Positions 1 to 10,439 of a stretch of DNA of 64,000 bases are shown here, one piece after another (positions within the stretch are counted from its first letter, which is position 1; every line of letters starts with the position of its first letter). This DNA comes from Devosia sp. A8/3-2 (GTDB lineage: Bacteria > Pseudomonadota > Alphaproteobacteria > Rhizobiales > Devosiaceae), in NCBI GenBank assembly GCA_025452255.1, contig CP104974.1, forward strand, positions 3,264,156 to 3,328,155, given 5' to 3'. The notes under the pieces are model-generated. The model was not told the origin of the DNA and made no database searches. It saw only the letters and a program-made list of their open reading frames with translations. The position numbers were made by a program, and so were the translations under genes.

Positions 1-600
1 GGGCGTGCGCGCATCGCCTGCTCCGGCCGGCATGGTGACGCCGACGGGCGAAATGGCGGTGAGGCGCGGATGGAAGCGATCGAGCGATTTGACGACGCGG
101 TCGCGGCTGGCCTTGAGCGTATTGGTGCGCAGGTCGAGCGAGGGCCGGCCGGCCATGTCCTGCCCTTCGGCGATCCAATTGTCGCCAAAGGCACGCTCGA
201 TGGAGGGCGCGAGCCATTCGGGCACGTCGGCAAGAATATGGGGCGCAGTGTCGTCGGGGAGCTGGCCGACGGCGCGGGCCAATCTGTCCGCGGTGAGCGG
301 GTCGGGGGCGTGGCTATCGGCGGCAAAGCTATCGCTGAGGGCGGCCGGGTCTTCGTTCCAGTCGCGGATGGCGACGGCGAGAACCAGCGCACGCGGGCTG
401 TCGCTGCCCATCAGCGCAGCGTGCGAGGCGCGGCGACGCAAAGCGTCATAAACGAGATTGCCGATGGCGGCGCGGTCGCCGGCCCCGGCAAAGCGGTTGT
501 TAAGACCCCGGGCCTTGAGCGCCTCGGAGACGGGCCGCTTGCGCGTCTCCACGTCGGTCAGCACATCGATGGCGGCAGAAAGACGGCCCGGCAGGCGCAT
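1..600 (-). CDS. rsmB: 16S rRNA (cytosine-C5)-methyltransferase, RsmB/NOP family, 5' part
   Basis: Reading from an ATG at 600 down to base 1 the frame stays open for 200 codons and leaves the window, so only the N-terminal half is present. Residues 1-130 fit the NusB-like RNA-binding domain of RsmB (ALKARGLNNRFAGAGDRAAI, then LVYDALRRRASH), and the linker to the methyltransferase is recognisable from LDLRTNTLKASRD near residue 165. RsmB uses SAM to methylate C967 of 16S rRNA. The SAM-binding and catalytic cysteine motifs lie beyond the window. guaB and a MAPEG gene upstream on the same strand match the arrangement found in other Hyphomicrobiales (from memory). No frameshift is visible. Confidence 0.85.
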   Translation of the reverse strand, partial: MRLPGRLSAAIDVLTDVETRKRPVSEALKARGLNNRFAGAGDRAAIGNLVYDALRRRASHAALMGSDSPRALVLAVAIRDWNEDPAALSDSFAADSHAPDPLTADRLARAVGQLPDDTAPHILADVPEWLAPSIERAFGDNWIAEGQDMAGRPSLDLRTNTLKASRDRVVKSLDRFHPRLTAISPVGVTMPAGAGDARTP

Positions 601-612
601 GAAGAGACCTCT

Positions 613-735
613 GAGAATTCTACGCTGGTGGGCATCTGGAGCGCATTTCCTGCGCTTCCGGTGCTCACGTACTTTAGTACGTTCCGCTCTGGTTCTCGAA
701 AACCCACTCCATCTACCGCACCAGAGCGAATTCTC
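613..735. repeat. Palindromic intergenic element between the MAPEG gene and rsmB
   Basis: The outer arms GAGAATTC (613-620) and GAATTCTC (728-735) are perfect inverted repeats. Just inside them CGCTGGTG faces CACCAGAGCG, and the middle holds a further palindrome, ACGTACTTTAGTACGT (667-682). The whole can fold into a nested hairpin. It fills the gap between the MAPEG gene and rsmB and resembles dispersed intergenic repeats of alphaproteobacteria. Whether it is a mobile repeat or a local structure cannot be decided from one copy. Confidence 0.5.
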
Positions 736-744
736 AAGCGGTCT

Positions 745-1183
745 CTAGATACTCGGGCTTAGAACAACAAGGCGAAGGACCAGCCATAGCCATAGCGCGC
801 ATAGAACTGCAAGGCCGGCGGTGTAGGCGACGAAGCGGTGTTCGACGCGATTGGTGGTGGTGTGGATGGCGGCGTGGGCATAGCGCAGGGCGACGAAGGC
901 CCGTGCCAGTACCAGTTCGAGCCAGCTTACCGTGCCGGCCCAGAGCGTGAGCAGCGCGGCCACGTAGAACAGGACCGGGAGCTGGAACTGGTTATCGAAA
1001 CAGTTCGACAGCAGGCGCGCCTTGAGCGGATAGGCCGAGCGCCTCGACGGCGATGTCCTTGATATCGACCTCGCCCGACATGACACGCGGCACGCGTTCG
1101 TGGCCCATGAGGATGAGCAGGATGATGGTGAGCAGCACCTGCACGGCCATCGCCGGGATCAGTAGTTTTTCCGTGAGGGGCAT
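745..1183 (-). CDS. MAPEG family membrane protein (one apparent frameshift)
   Basis: Starts at ATG 1183 (MPLTEKLLIPAMAVQVLL) and ends at the TAG at 745-747. About four hydrophobic segments are visible: residues 8-28, about 65-85, about 95-110 and 120-140. The central FDNQFQLPVLFYVAAL stretch is characteristic of the MAPEG family, membrane proteins related to glutathione S-transferase and eicosanoid synthesis; the bacterial members are mostly uncharacterised. The frame changes near 1028-1032 within CTCGGCC, and removing one base restores a continuous protein of about 145 residues. It lies between guaB and rsmB on the same strand. Confidence 0.7.
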
Positions 1184-1297
1184 GTTGAAGTTCCGGTTCA
1201 GAGTCCGCGTCCTGCAGTAACGACTTGTAGCGGAGTAAGTTTTCGGCGGCATGCAGAAGCGCCGCCCGGCTCGGTATGGCGTCGCGGTTATACGGTA

Positions 1298-1351
1298 ACG
1301 GGCGGCCATTGGGCCTTCCGAAACTAATAGAGTGGACCAATGGCCGCCCGT
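1298..1351. repeat. Perfect 15-bp inverted repeat, long hairpin
   Basis: ACGGGCGGCCATTGG at 1298-1312 is the exact reverse complement of CCAATGGCCGCCCGT at 1337-1351. With one mismatch the arms extend to 18 bp, leaving an 18-nt A/T-richer loop (1316-1333). There is no T-run on either side, so it does not look like a simple terminator. Confidence 0.7.
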
Positions 1352-1574
1352 CACGATCCGCTTTTTATGCAGGGTCCGGTTCAGGCGGTACCATTATTGC
1401 AGGTCCGGCTGCCGAGTTTCCAACCCCACTGGACAGGCGCCCCCATCCCACGGTCTCCCCACCCGGCCCTGCGTCGGGGCCGCGTAACTGGCGGGAATGG
1501 GGTCATGATGGCATGGGGGTTGGGGAGCGGGGATAAGATGGGTAAGTCGGGGGAGTCAGCTAATTCTCAGTCGT

Positions 1575-1597
1575 CTCCCTCCCCTTGTGGGGAGGGA
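1575..1597. repeat. GC-rich palindrome, family B (CTCCCC...GGGGAG)
   Basis: CTCCCTCCCCTTGTGGGGAG is followed by GGATCAAGGTGGGGG. The same core of C-rich arm, 4-5 nt loop and G-rich arm recurs at 38230, 39886, 39955, 46926 and 46983, always between or just outside genes. Typical of short dispersed palindromic repeats. Confidence 0.6.
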
Positions 1598-1724
1598 TCA
1601 AGGTGGGGGTGGCCACATACATTGGGCTCGCGGAGAGCTAAGCCGTTGTAACGGAATCGGTTCCGATGATCCGCGAACTCTCCGGCTCTTGCTGCGTTGA
1701 TCGTGACACCCATGGGAGTGGATC

Positions 1725-2147
1725 ATGCAGCAACAAATCGCCATCATCACGCTCGGCATTGCCGATCTTCCGCGCTCCCGGCGCTTCTACATGGAGGGTT
1801 TCTGGCTGGAAGCCGGCCTTCGAAAATGATGAGATCATCTTCTACCAGATGAACGGGTTCGTGCTCGGCACATTCAGCAAGGCGGCGCTGGAGAAGGATA
1901 TGAACCGCACGGGGCTGCTTGCCCCCGGCGCCTTTTCGCTGGCGCATAATGTGCGGACACAGGGGGAAGTCGAAGACGTCATGCAAAGCCTGCTCGCGGC
2001 GGGCGGGACCTTGCTTAGGGCCGCCGACGCGCCGCCACATGGCGGGTTTCGCGGCTATGTGGCCGATCCGGACGATCATGCCCGGAAGTGGCGTGGAACC
2101 CGGACTGGACCATTGACGAGCAGGGCATGGTGACAATCGGGGCTTAG
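1725..2147 (+). CDS. VOC (glyoxalase/bleomycin-resistance) family protein, two indels
   Basis: ATG 1725 begins MQQQIAIITLGIADLPRSRR, the usual first beta-strand and helix of the vicinal-oxygen-chelate fold. Later pieces (FYQMNGFVLGTFSK, AHNVRTQGEVEDVM, GFRGYVADPDDHA, NPDWTIDEQG) match VOC proteins of about 140 residues. Two shifts break it: an extra T at 1803 (TTCG read as TTCTG) and a loss near 2085, where DHAWEVAWNP is expected. Removing the first and restoring the second gives 141 codons ending at TAG 2145-2147. The substrate is unknown; these genes often serve detoxification or as uncharacterised lyases. It converges on guaB. Confidence 0.7.
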
Positions 2148-2148
2148 T

Positions 2149-2175
2149 GGCTACCTCCCAATGCGGGAGGTAGCC
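2149..2175. terminator. Bidirectional stem-loop between converging genes
   Basis: GGCTACCTCCC (2149-2159) pairs perfectly with GGGAGGTAGCC (2165-2175) around a 5-nt loop. It starts two bases after the stop of the VOC gene and lies 11 bases from the end of guaB on the other strand. No strong T-run follows, so termination efficiency is uncertain. Confidence 0.6.
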
Positions 2176-2185
2176 GAAGGGCTCG

Positions 2186-3936
<1,751 letters not shown>

Positions 3937-3965
3937 TCACAGCCATACAAGATTCCCCCGGTGCA

Positions 3966-5367
3966 ATGTCTCCGATCCGCGTTACCCCGCTCATTCTGGC
4001 GGTCGCCCTGTTCATGGAACAGATGGACTCGACTGTCATCGCAACATCGCTGCCCACGATTGCCGCCGATATCGGTACCGAACCGATTTCGCTCAAGCTG
4101 GCGCTGACCTCCTATTTCGTGGCGCTCGCCATCTTCATTCCGATCAGTGGGTGGATGGCCGACCGATTCGGCGCCAAGAACATTTTCCGGCTCGCCATTT
4201 TCGTCTTCATGCTGGGGTCGCTGGCCTGTTCGTTCTCCTATTCGCTCGAGACCTTCGTGATCTCGCGGTTCTTCCAGGGCATTGGCTCGTCGATGATGAC
4301 GCCGGTGGGCCGCCTGCTGCTGGTGCGCCTCGACGCCGCGCAACGAGCTGGTCAACGCTATGGCCCGGCTGACGGTGCCGGCGTTGCTGGGGCCGGTAAC
4401 AGGGCCGCTGATTGGCGGGTTTTTGACCACCTATCTCAGCTGGCACTGGATTTTCTGGGTCAATATCCCGATCGGCATTGCCGGCATCATCTCGGCCGGG
4501 ATTTTCCTCAAAGTGCCGGACGGGCGTATTCCGCGGCCAATCGATTTCGTGGGCTTTATCCTGGCGAGCTTCGCCTTCGCCGGAACGGTATTCGGCCTTT
4601 CGGTAGTGAGCCTGCCGGCCCTGCCGCTGATCTATGGCTATCTGACGCTGGCCGTCGGCGTGACCGCGGGCATTCTCTATCTGCTGCATGCCAGCGCACC
4701 GAATTCCCACTGCTCGACCCGGCTTTGCTGCGGCACAAGCTGTTCCGCAGCTCGATCACCGCGGGGTCGCTGTTCCGCATTGGCGTGGGCGCCGTGCCGT
4801 TCCTGCTGCCGCTAATGCTGCAGCTGGGGTTCGGGCTCAATCCGTTCCAATCGGGCGCCATTACCTTCTGTTTCGGCCATCGGCGCCATTGCCAGCAAAT
4901 TTATTGCCGAACGGGTCTATCGGCGCTTCGGCTTCCCGCGCGCCCTAGGGTGGGCCTCGCTGCTGGGCGGCCTGCTGATTGCGGCGCAAGGCCTGTTCAC
5001 GCCCGATACACGGGTGCCGGTGATGATGGGCGTATTGCTGCTGGGCGGCGTGTTGCGGTCGGTATTTTTCACCGGCAGCAATGCGCTGGGCTATGCCGAT
5101 ATCAGCGACGATGAAGCCAGCCGAGCAACCGCCATTGTCGCGGTGGCGCAGCAGCTCAGCGTCGCCTTCGGCGTGGCGGTGGCGGGTGGACTGCTGGAAT
5201 TGAGCACGCGGCTGCATGGGAATGCGCTCTCCCCGGTGGATTTTCAGCTCGCGTTTGTCGTGGTGGGCGTGCTCAGCGCGTTTGCCAGCATTGTTTATTT
5301 CAGGCTGCCGGCCGATGCGGGCAGCAATGTTTCAGGCCATGGGGCGCTCGCCGCCAGCAAGGAGTAA
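3966..5367 (+). CDS. MFS transporter, DHA2/EmrB-type drug exporter (indels)
   Basis: Begins MSPIRVTPLILAVALF; MEQMDSTVIATSLPTIAAD is the hallmark motif D1 of the 14-helix DHA2 family, and GWMADRFGAKNIF is motif A. Further pieces include GPVTGPLIGGFLTTYLSWHW (motif C) and a C-terminal half with GSNALGYADI. The frame shifts near 4342-4355, near 4685-4705 and at 4869 (TTCG read as TTCTG); corrected length is about 466 residues. Proton-driven export of drugs or metabolites is the family role and the substrate is unknown. A paralogue follows 28 bp downstream in the same direction. Confidence 0.85.
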
Positions 5368-5394
5368 CCGGGCGTTTTTGCCCGGGTTCAACAA

Positions 5395-6777
5395 GTGTCG
5401 CGCATCACCCCCTCATTCTCGCCACCGCTCTGTTCATGGAAAACATGGACTCCACGGTCATCGCCACCTCACTCGCCGCCATCGCCGAGGATATCGGCAC
5501 CGATCCGATTTCGCTCAAGCTGGCGTTGACCGCCTACCTTGTGGCATTGGCCATTTTCATCCCGATTTCGAGCTGGATGGCCGACCGGTTCGGGGCGCGC
5601 AATGTGTTCCGCATTGCCATGCTGGTGTTCGTTCTTGGTTCTGATTGCCTGCGCCTTTGCCAATTCACTGACCGCCTTTGTCGGCGCGCGGTTCCTGCAG
5701 GGCATGGGCGGGGCGCTGATGACGCCGGTGGCGCGATTGGTGCTGGTGCGCTCGACACCGCGGCACGACTCGGTCAATGCCATGGCCCGGCTGACCATTC
5801 CCGGGCTGGTTGGACCGATCGTGGGGCCACCATTCGGCGGGTTCTTGACCACCTATTTTAGCTGGCACTGGATCTTTCTGATCAATGTGCCCATCGGGAT
5901 ATTGGGCATAGCCCCGGTCAGCCGCTTTCTGCCCGAGACCATGCGCAACGCGCCAAGGCAGATCGACTTCAAGGGCTTTGCGCTGGCCGGCCCGGCCTTT
6001 GCGCTGTTTGCCTTTGGCACCTCGGTGATCAGCCTGCCCGCCCTGCCCCCGCTTGTCGGCGTGCTGGCGACGGCTTTGGGTATCGGCCCGGGCTATCTCT
6101 ATGCCCGCCACGCGTTGTCGACCGACAATCCGCTATTCGATCTGCGCCTATTGCGGTTTCCGTTCTTCCGCAGCGCCGTTGTGGCGGGCACCTTCTTCCG
6201 GCTGGGACAAGGCGCGACGCCATTCCTCTTCCCGCTGATGTTGCAGCTGAGCTTTGGCTATACTCCGTTTGAATCTGGCATGATCACCTTTGCCAGCGCC
6301 ATTGGCGCCATCGTCGCCAAGTTCATGGCAAATAGCATTTTCATCCGCTTCGGCTTCCGCACCTCGCTGGTAGTCTCCACCGGCATTGCGGCGCTGGGTC
6401 TATTGGCGATGGGGCTCTACACACCCGATACCGCCGTGCCGCTGATTATCGGCATCCCGGTGTTTGTCGGGTTCTGGCAATCGATCTTCTGGACGGGCAG
6501 CAATGCCTTCGTCTTCGCCGATATCGAGGACAAGGACGCCGGCCGAGCCAATGTGATCAGCCGTGTCTCGACCCAGCTGTCGATTGCCCTTGGCGTGGCT
6601 TTGGGCGGGGGCATGCTGGAAATGAGCAATGCGATCCGCGGTGGCGAACTGGTGCTGGCCGATTTCCACCCGGCCTTCTTCGTGCTGGCGGCGATCTGCC
6701 TGATCTCGACGATCATGTTCGCGCGGCTGCCGGCCAATGCGGGGCATCAGCTCACCAAGGTACCGCACGCCCATTGA
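5395..6777 (+). CDS. MFS transporter, DHA2/EmrB-type, tandem paralogue
   Basis: GTG 5395 starts a second copy of the DHA2 exporter: MENMDSTVIATSLAAIAED (motif D1), SWMADRFGARNVF (motif A), GPIVGPPFGGFLTTYFSWHW (motif C). It is clearly homologous to the gene before it along its whole length, indicating an old tandem duplication. One C is missing in the C-run after the start codon (5407-5412), and an extra T sits at 5642 (TTCGATTG read as TTCTGATTG). From 5643 to the stop the frame is clean. Corrected length is about 460 residues. Confidence 0.87.
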
Positions 6778-6816
6778 GGGAGGGGTGCCATCTCCCCTAC
6801 CCGCCTCGGCAAAGAC

Positions 6817-7554
6817 CTAGCGGTCGTATTCCTCGTCGCCCGGCACGGTGTCATTGCTGCCCTTGAAACCCTTGGCGATCAGATAGGCTTCGGCCGAATC
6901 CGCGCGGCTGGACGGGGGCTTGGCGTGCATGGTGGTTTTGAAATGGCGCTTGAGCATGTGCAGCAGCTCATGCTCGGTGCCGCCCTCGGAACACTTTGGC
7001 GATGAAAACGCCATTGGGCGCCAGCACATCGAGCGCGAAAGCCGCCGCGATCTCGATCAGATGGATGATGCGGATATGGTCGGTGCCGCGATGGCCGGTG
7101 GTCGGCCGTGCCATGTCGGACATGACCACATCGGCCTTGTGGCCGCCCATGGCCGCGATCAGCATGGCGGGCGCGTCCTCCTCGGTGAAATCCTTCTTGA
7201 GCAGGATGACGCCGGGAATCGGGTCCATTTCGAGATAGTCGATGCCCACGACCAGCGGGTGCGCGTCGGTGGAGCCGGTAGCCTTGGCCGCCACTTGCGA
7301 CCAGCCGCCGGGCGCCGCGCCCAGATCGACGACATGCATGCCCTTGCGGAAGAACTTATATTTTTCGTCCATCTCCTTGATCTTGAACGCCGCGCGAGCG
7401 ATAGCCCTCAGCGCGGGCGCGCCACATAGGGATCGTTCAGCTGGCGTTGCAGCCATTTGGTGGACGAGACGGTGCGCCCCTTGCCCGATTTCACCCGGAT
7501 CTTGAGGTCTTTGTCGGACTTGCGGCCGCCCGTGCCGAGAGCTTTATCAACCAT
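6817..7554 (-). CDS. rlmE: 23S rRNA (uridine2552-2'-O)-methyltransferase (frameshifted)
   Basis: RlmE/FtsJ methylates U2552 of 23S rRNA with SAM. The start ATG 7554 gives [20 protein letters not shown], a typical alphaproteobacterial N-terminus, then [14 protein letters not shown]. The SAM site is [16 protein letters not shown], and the catalytic region includes [18 protein letters not shown] and the lysine of FIAKVF. Shifts occur near 7395-7410 and at 6988 (CCTCGAAC read as CCTCGGAAC); corrected length is about 244 residues. The start codon overlaps the stop of the upstream ppx gene by eight bases (ATGGTTGA), implying translational coupling. Confidence 0.9.
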
Positions 7555-8738
7555 TGCTTGTCCTTCGCGACGGGTAGCGGGATGCGCGATTGCGCGTGCG
7601 ATCGGCGTCCATCAGCGAGATCAGAATGCCCTCGCGCAGGCCGCGATCGGCGACGCGCACACGTTCAGTAGGCCATTCGCGGCGGATCGCCTCGAAAATT
7701 GCGCAGCCGGGCAGCACCAGATCGGCCCGGTCCTTGCCGATACAGGGATGGGCGACGCGCCGCTCGAACGGCATGCCCAGCAGCACTTTCATGGTCTCGT
7801 CGACCTCGCCGCGCTTCATCCACAGCCCATCGACCTTCTGCCGCTCATAGCGCTCAAGGCCCAGATGGAGCCCCGCCAGTGTCGTCACCGTGCCGGACGT
7901 GCCGATCAGGTGCACCGGATGAGTGCCGATCATATGGCGCAGCTTTTCGCGGCCGCGGAACTGGCGCAAATGCTCGGAGACATGGCTGACCATGGCCTCG
8001 AAAATCTGCGGCGTCACATCGATGCCGCCGAACTTTTCGGCAATGGAGACCACGCCCACCGGCAGCGATTGCCGAGAGCGAATCGAAGCCGACATGCGGC
8101 CCTGCGATTTCGGCCTGCCGCCGCGGAAATCGAGCCGAGCCAGTTCGGACGAGCCGCCACCAATGTCGAACATCAAGGCGCCTTGCGCCGTGCCTTCGAT
8201 GAGGTCGGCGCAACCGGTAACGGCCAATTCGGCCTCGGTGCGGCGATCCACGATCTCGAGGTCCAGCCCCAGCTCTTCCTTGACGCGGGCGAGGAATGCC
8301 GGGCCATTTTCAGCGGCGCGGCAGGCTTCGGTGGCAATCAGGCGCATGCGGGCGGGCTGATGCTCGCGCAGCTTGTTGCGGCACTGGCGCAGCGCTTCCA
8401 TGGTGCGTTCCATGGCCGCATCCGACAGGCGCCCGGTGACCGAAACGCCTTCGCCCAGCCGCACGATGCGGGTAAAGCCATCGAGCACACGAAAACCATG
8501 ATCATGCGGGCGGGCAATCAGCAGGCGGCAATTATTGGTGCCCAGATCGAGCGCCGCATAGATGGGGCCGCGGTGTTTGCGGGACGGATTTTGGGCGGGC
8601 TTTGTCCGCTGGTCCGCTCCGGGCCCCGGAGGCGGTGCCCCCTGCCCTTCCCATCTGTGCAAGGCCAGATGGGGCTCGGACTGCCACCTCTTCGTCCAGC
8701 GACGAAACCGCGGCAACGGACCGATCAGAATCGGTCAC
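7547..8738 (-). CDS. Exopolyphosphatase / pppGpp phosphohydrolase, Ppx/GppA family
   Basis: The frame is open from about 8716 to the TGA at 7547. The phosphate-binding start of the fold is [16 protein letters not shown], with [12 protein letters not shown] and [16 protein letters not shown] (second phosphate loop) following. The family hydrolyses terminal phosphates of polyphosphate or pppGpp; which applies is not decided by sequence. The first 60 residues are low-complexity and proline-rich. A GTG at 8738 ([14 protein letters not shown]) is the likelier start, with a one-base shift in that linker; otherwise a TTG at 8716 is used. It overlaps rlmE, an arrangement I recall from other Hyphomicrobiales. 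Confidence 0.85.
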
Positions 8739-8972
8739 TATGGTCTCCTAGCGTGCGCGGTCGCGGAACCGGACTGGCCGATCGCGCCCGACGCACTGTC
8801 ATTGCGTGTCAAAAAGACGGTAGAGCAAGGGGGCGGAAGCGCAATCCAAACGATAGCAGGGCAAAGGCGCATCACAGGCGCTTGCAATCTTTGCCACCAT
8901 TGTCTATGCAGACCCCGCGCCGACGAGATGGTTCTGCCCACCGCCCGCGCATACCGGCCTTCCGGCTCATGC

Positions 8973-9046
8973 TGGGGAATAGTTCAACGGTAGAACAGCG
9001 GACTCTGACTCCGTCAATCTTGGTTCGAATCCAGGTTCCCCAGCCA
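8973..9046 (+). tRNA. tRNA-Gln (anticodon CTG), CCA encoded
   Basis: A 74-nt cloverleaf: acceptor TGGGGAA (8973-8979) pairs with TTCCCCA (9036-9042), followed by G73 and encoded CCA. The D-arm is GTTC/GAAC, the anticodon stem GCGGA/TCCGT closes the loop CTCTGAC with anticodon CTG, and the T-arm contains TTCGAAT. It decodes CAG. Confidence 0.95.
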
Positions 9047-9380
9047 ATTTCTCTATCCCGATTTCGAACCATTTCGCCGATTCTTTCGGTAGCTTGAACG
9101 CCCCTGCCTCTTCTCTCCCGGCAAATGAAGGTCATGGCGGATGAAAAACGTCCGATCTGCTTCTCGATAACTAAAAAGAAACGTCGGTAGGTCACGCAAT
9201 CCGATGGACTTCCCAAGTTCGGAAGGCAAAATTGGCTCAGCGTTTAATGACGGAAAGCCCTGCGCCTTCCGGATGCCTGCCGGAACTTTCGGACGAGTGA
9301 CCCATCCTCACCCCGACATTGGCTTTACCGGCCCGCACCGGCTATCAAGGTTGCTCGTGCCCTGCAGGATCAAACGTGCC
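9047..9380. other. Intergenic region, presumably the promoter region of the LacI gene
   Basis: 334 bp between tRNA-Gln and the lacI-type gene. I see no conserved protein, no strong hairpin with a T-run and no clear palindromic operator; a promoter for the regulator must lie here. Confidence 0.4.
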
Positions 9381-10420
9381 ATGACCAGTCGAGCCAATGC
9401 CCAAAATCAGGTCCGCAAGCGGCCGGCGACTATTGTGGATGTTGCGCAGGCGGCCGGGGTGGCGATCGGGACTGTGTCGCGGCATCTCAATGGGCAGCCG
9501 GTGCGGGCGAGCAATCGCGATCAGATCGAGCGGGCGATCGCCGCGCTCGGGTATCGGCGCAATTCCACCGCCGTGGCCATGAAAACCAATACCAGCCGCA
9601 TTGTCGGTTTCTCGGTGCCGGCGCTGGGCGAATTTCATGCGGCCATGCTTGAGCAATTGTCGCGCCAGATGCGGCTTTCGGGGCGGGCCGTGCTCTCGTT
9701 CTGCCACAATACCCAGCCCGCCACGATCCGCGAAGGGCTCGAATTTTTCGCCGCGCACCGGGTGGATGCCCCGGTGATGGATGGCGAGGAGAGCATTCGC
9801 CGTGAAGTGCTGCGCCACATCGATGAGGGGCTGGTTGTCGTGCTCTACGATAATGACATTCCCGGCCTGCCGGTGGACCGGGTGTTCGTGGACAACCGCA
9901 AGGCCAGTGCGCGCCGTCAACCATCTGCTCGAGCTGGGGCATGAGCGGATTGCCACCATTCACGGCGGCCAGCGCGATCTCGGCCGGCCGTGAGCGCCCG
10001 GCGGGCTATCATGATGCCTTTGCCGCCCGCGGGCTTACCCCTGACCCCATGTTGGTGATGGACGGGCAATGGGCCGAAATCCGCGGCTACGAACGCATGC
10101 GCGAACTGCTCTCGCTGGACAATCCGCCGACAGCTGTGTTCTGCGCCAATTATAACATGACGCTGGGCGCGCTGGCTTATCTGCATGAAGCGGGTATCGA
10201 AATCCCGCGCGATCTGTCGCTGGTGAGTTTCGACGACGTGCCGGCCTTGCGCCTGCATAATCCGGCGGTCACAGCCGTCGTTCAACCCATAGCCGAGGTT
10301 GCCGAAGCCATCGCGCGGATTGTCGATGCAAGGCTGGCCGATCCTTCGGCCATGGGGCGGCATGAGCAGCGCATCGATTGCGGCATCACCTTGCGGGATT
10401 CGACGCGCCGCCTCAAATAG
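9381..10420 (+). CDS. LacI family transcriptional regulator (two extra bases)
   Basis: ATG 9381. The N-terminal helix-turn-helix is ATIVDVAQAAGVAIGTVSRH followed by LNGQPVRASNRDQIERAIAA with the hinge helix; the rest is a periplasmic-binding-type sensor domain (VPALGEFHAAMLEQLS, DLSLVSFDDVPALRLHNPAV). Two one-base insertions, at 9906 (GGCCAGTG) and 9982-9983 (CTCGGCC), split it; corrected length is 345 residues. It converges on the GH95-containing operon (10.4-18.9 kb) and is its most probable repressor, responding to a sugar released by those glycosidases; this is inferred from position. Confidence 0.87.
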
Positions 10421-10439
10421 CGGCGCGCCAATCGACCCG

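Larger units (their letters stand above)
1184..1724. other. Intergenic region without a gene (541 bp)
   Basis: No open frame here has recognisable protein similarity on either strand. It contains the long inverted repeat at 1298-1351, a GC-rich repeat at 1575-1597, and a short palindrome CGGAA-TCGG-TTCCG at 1652-1665 just upstream of the VOC gene that could be an operator. The rest is featureless. Confidence 0.5.

Noticed and set aside
3966..6777. Tandem MFS genes as a recent duplication or assembly artefact
   Set aside because: The two copies are clearly homologous but differ throughout at the nucleotide and protein level, so the duplication is old and real.
7457..9097. Long plus-strand open frame of about 546 codons opposite ppx/gppA
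   Set aside because: It is antisense to a well-supported gene, has no recognisable domain, and such long antisense frames are common in GC-rich DNA.
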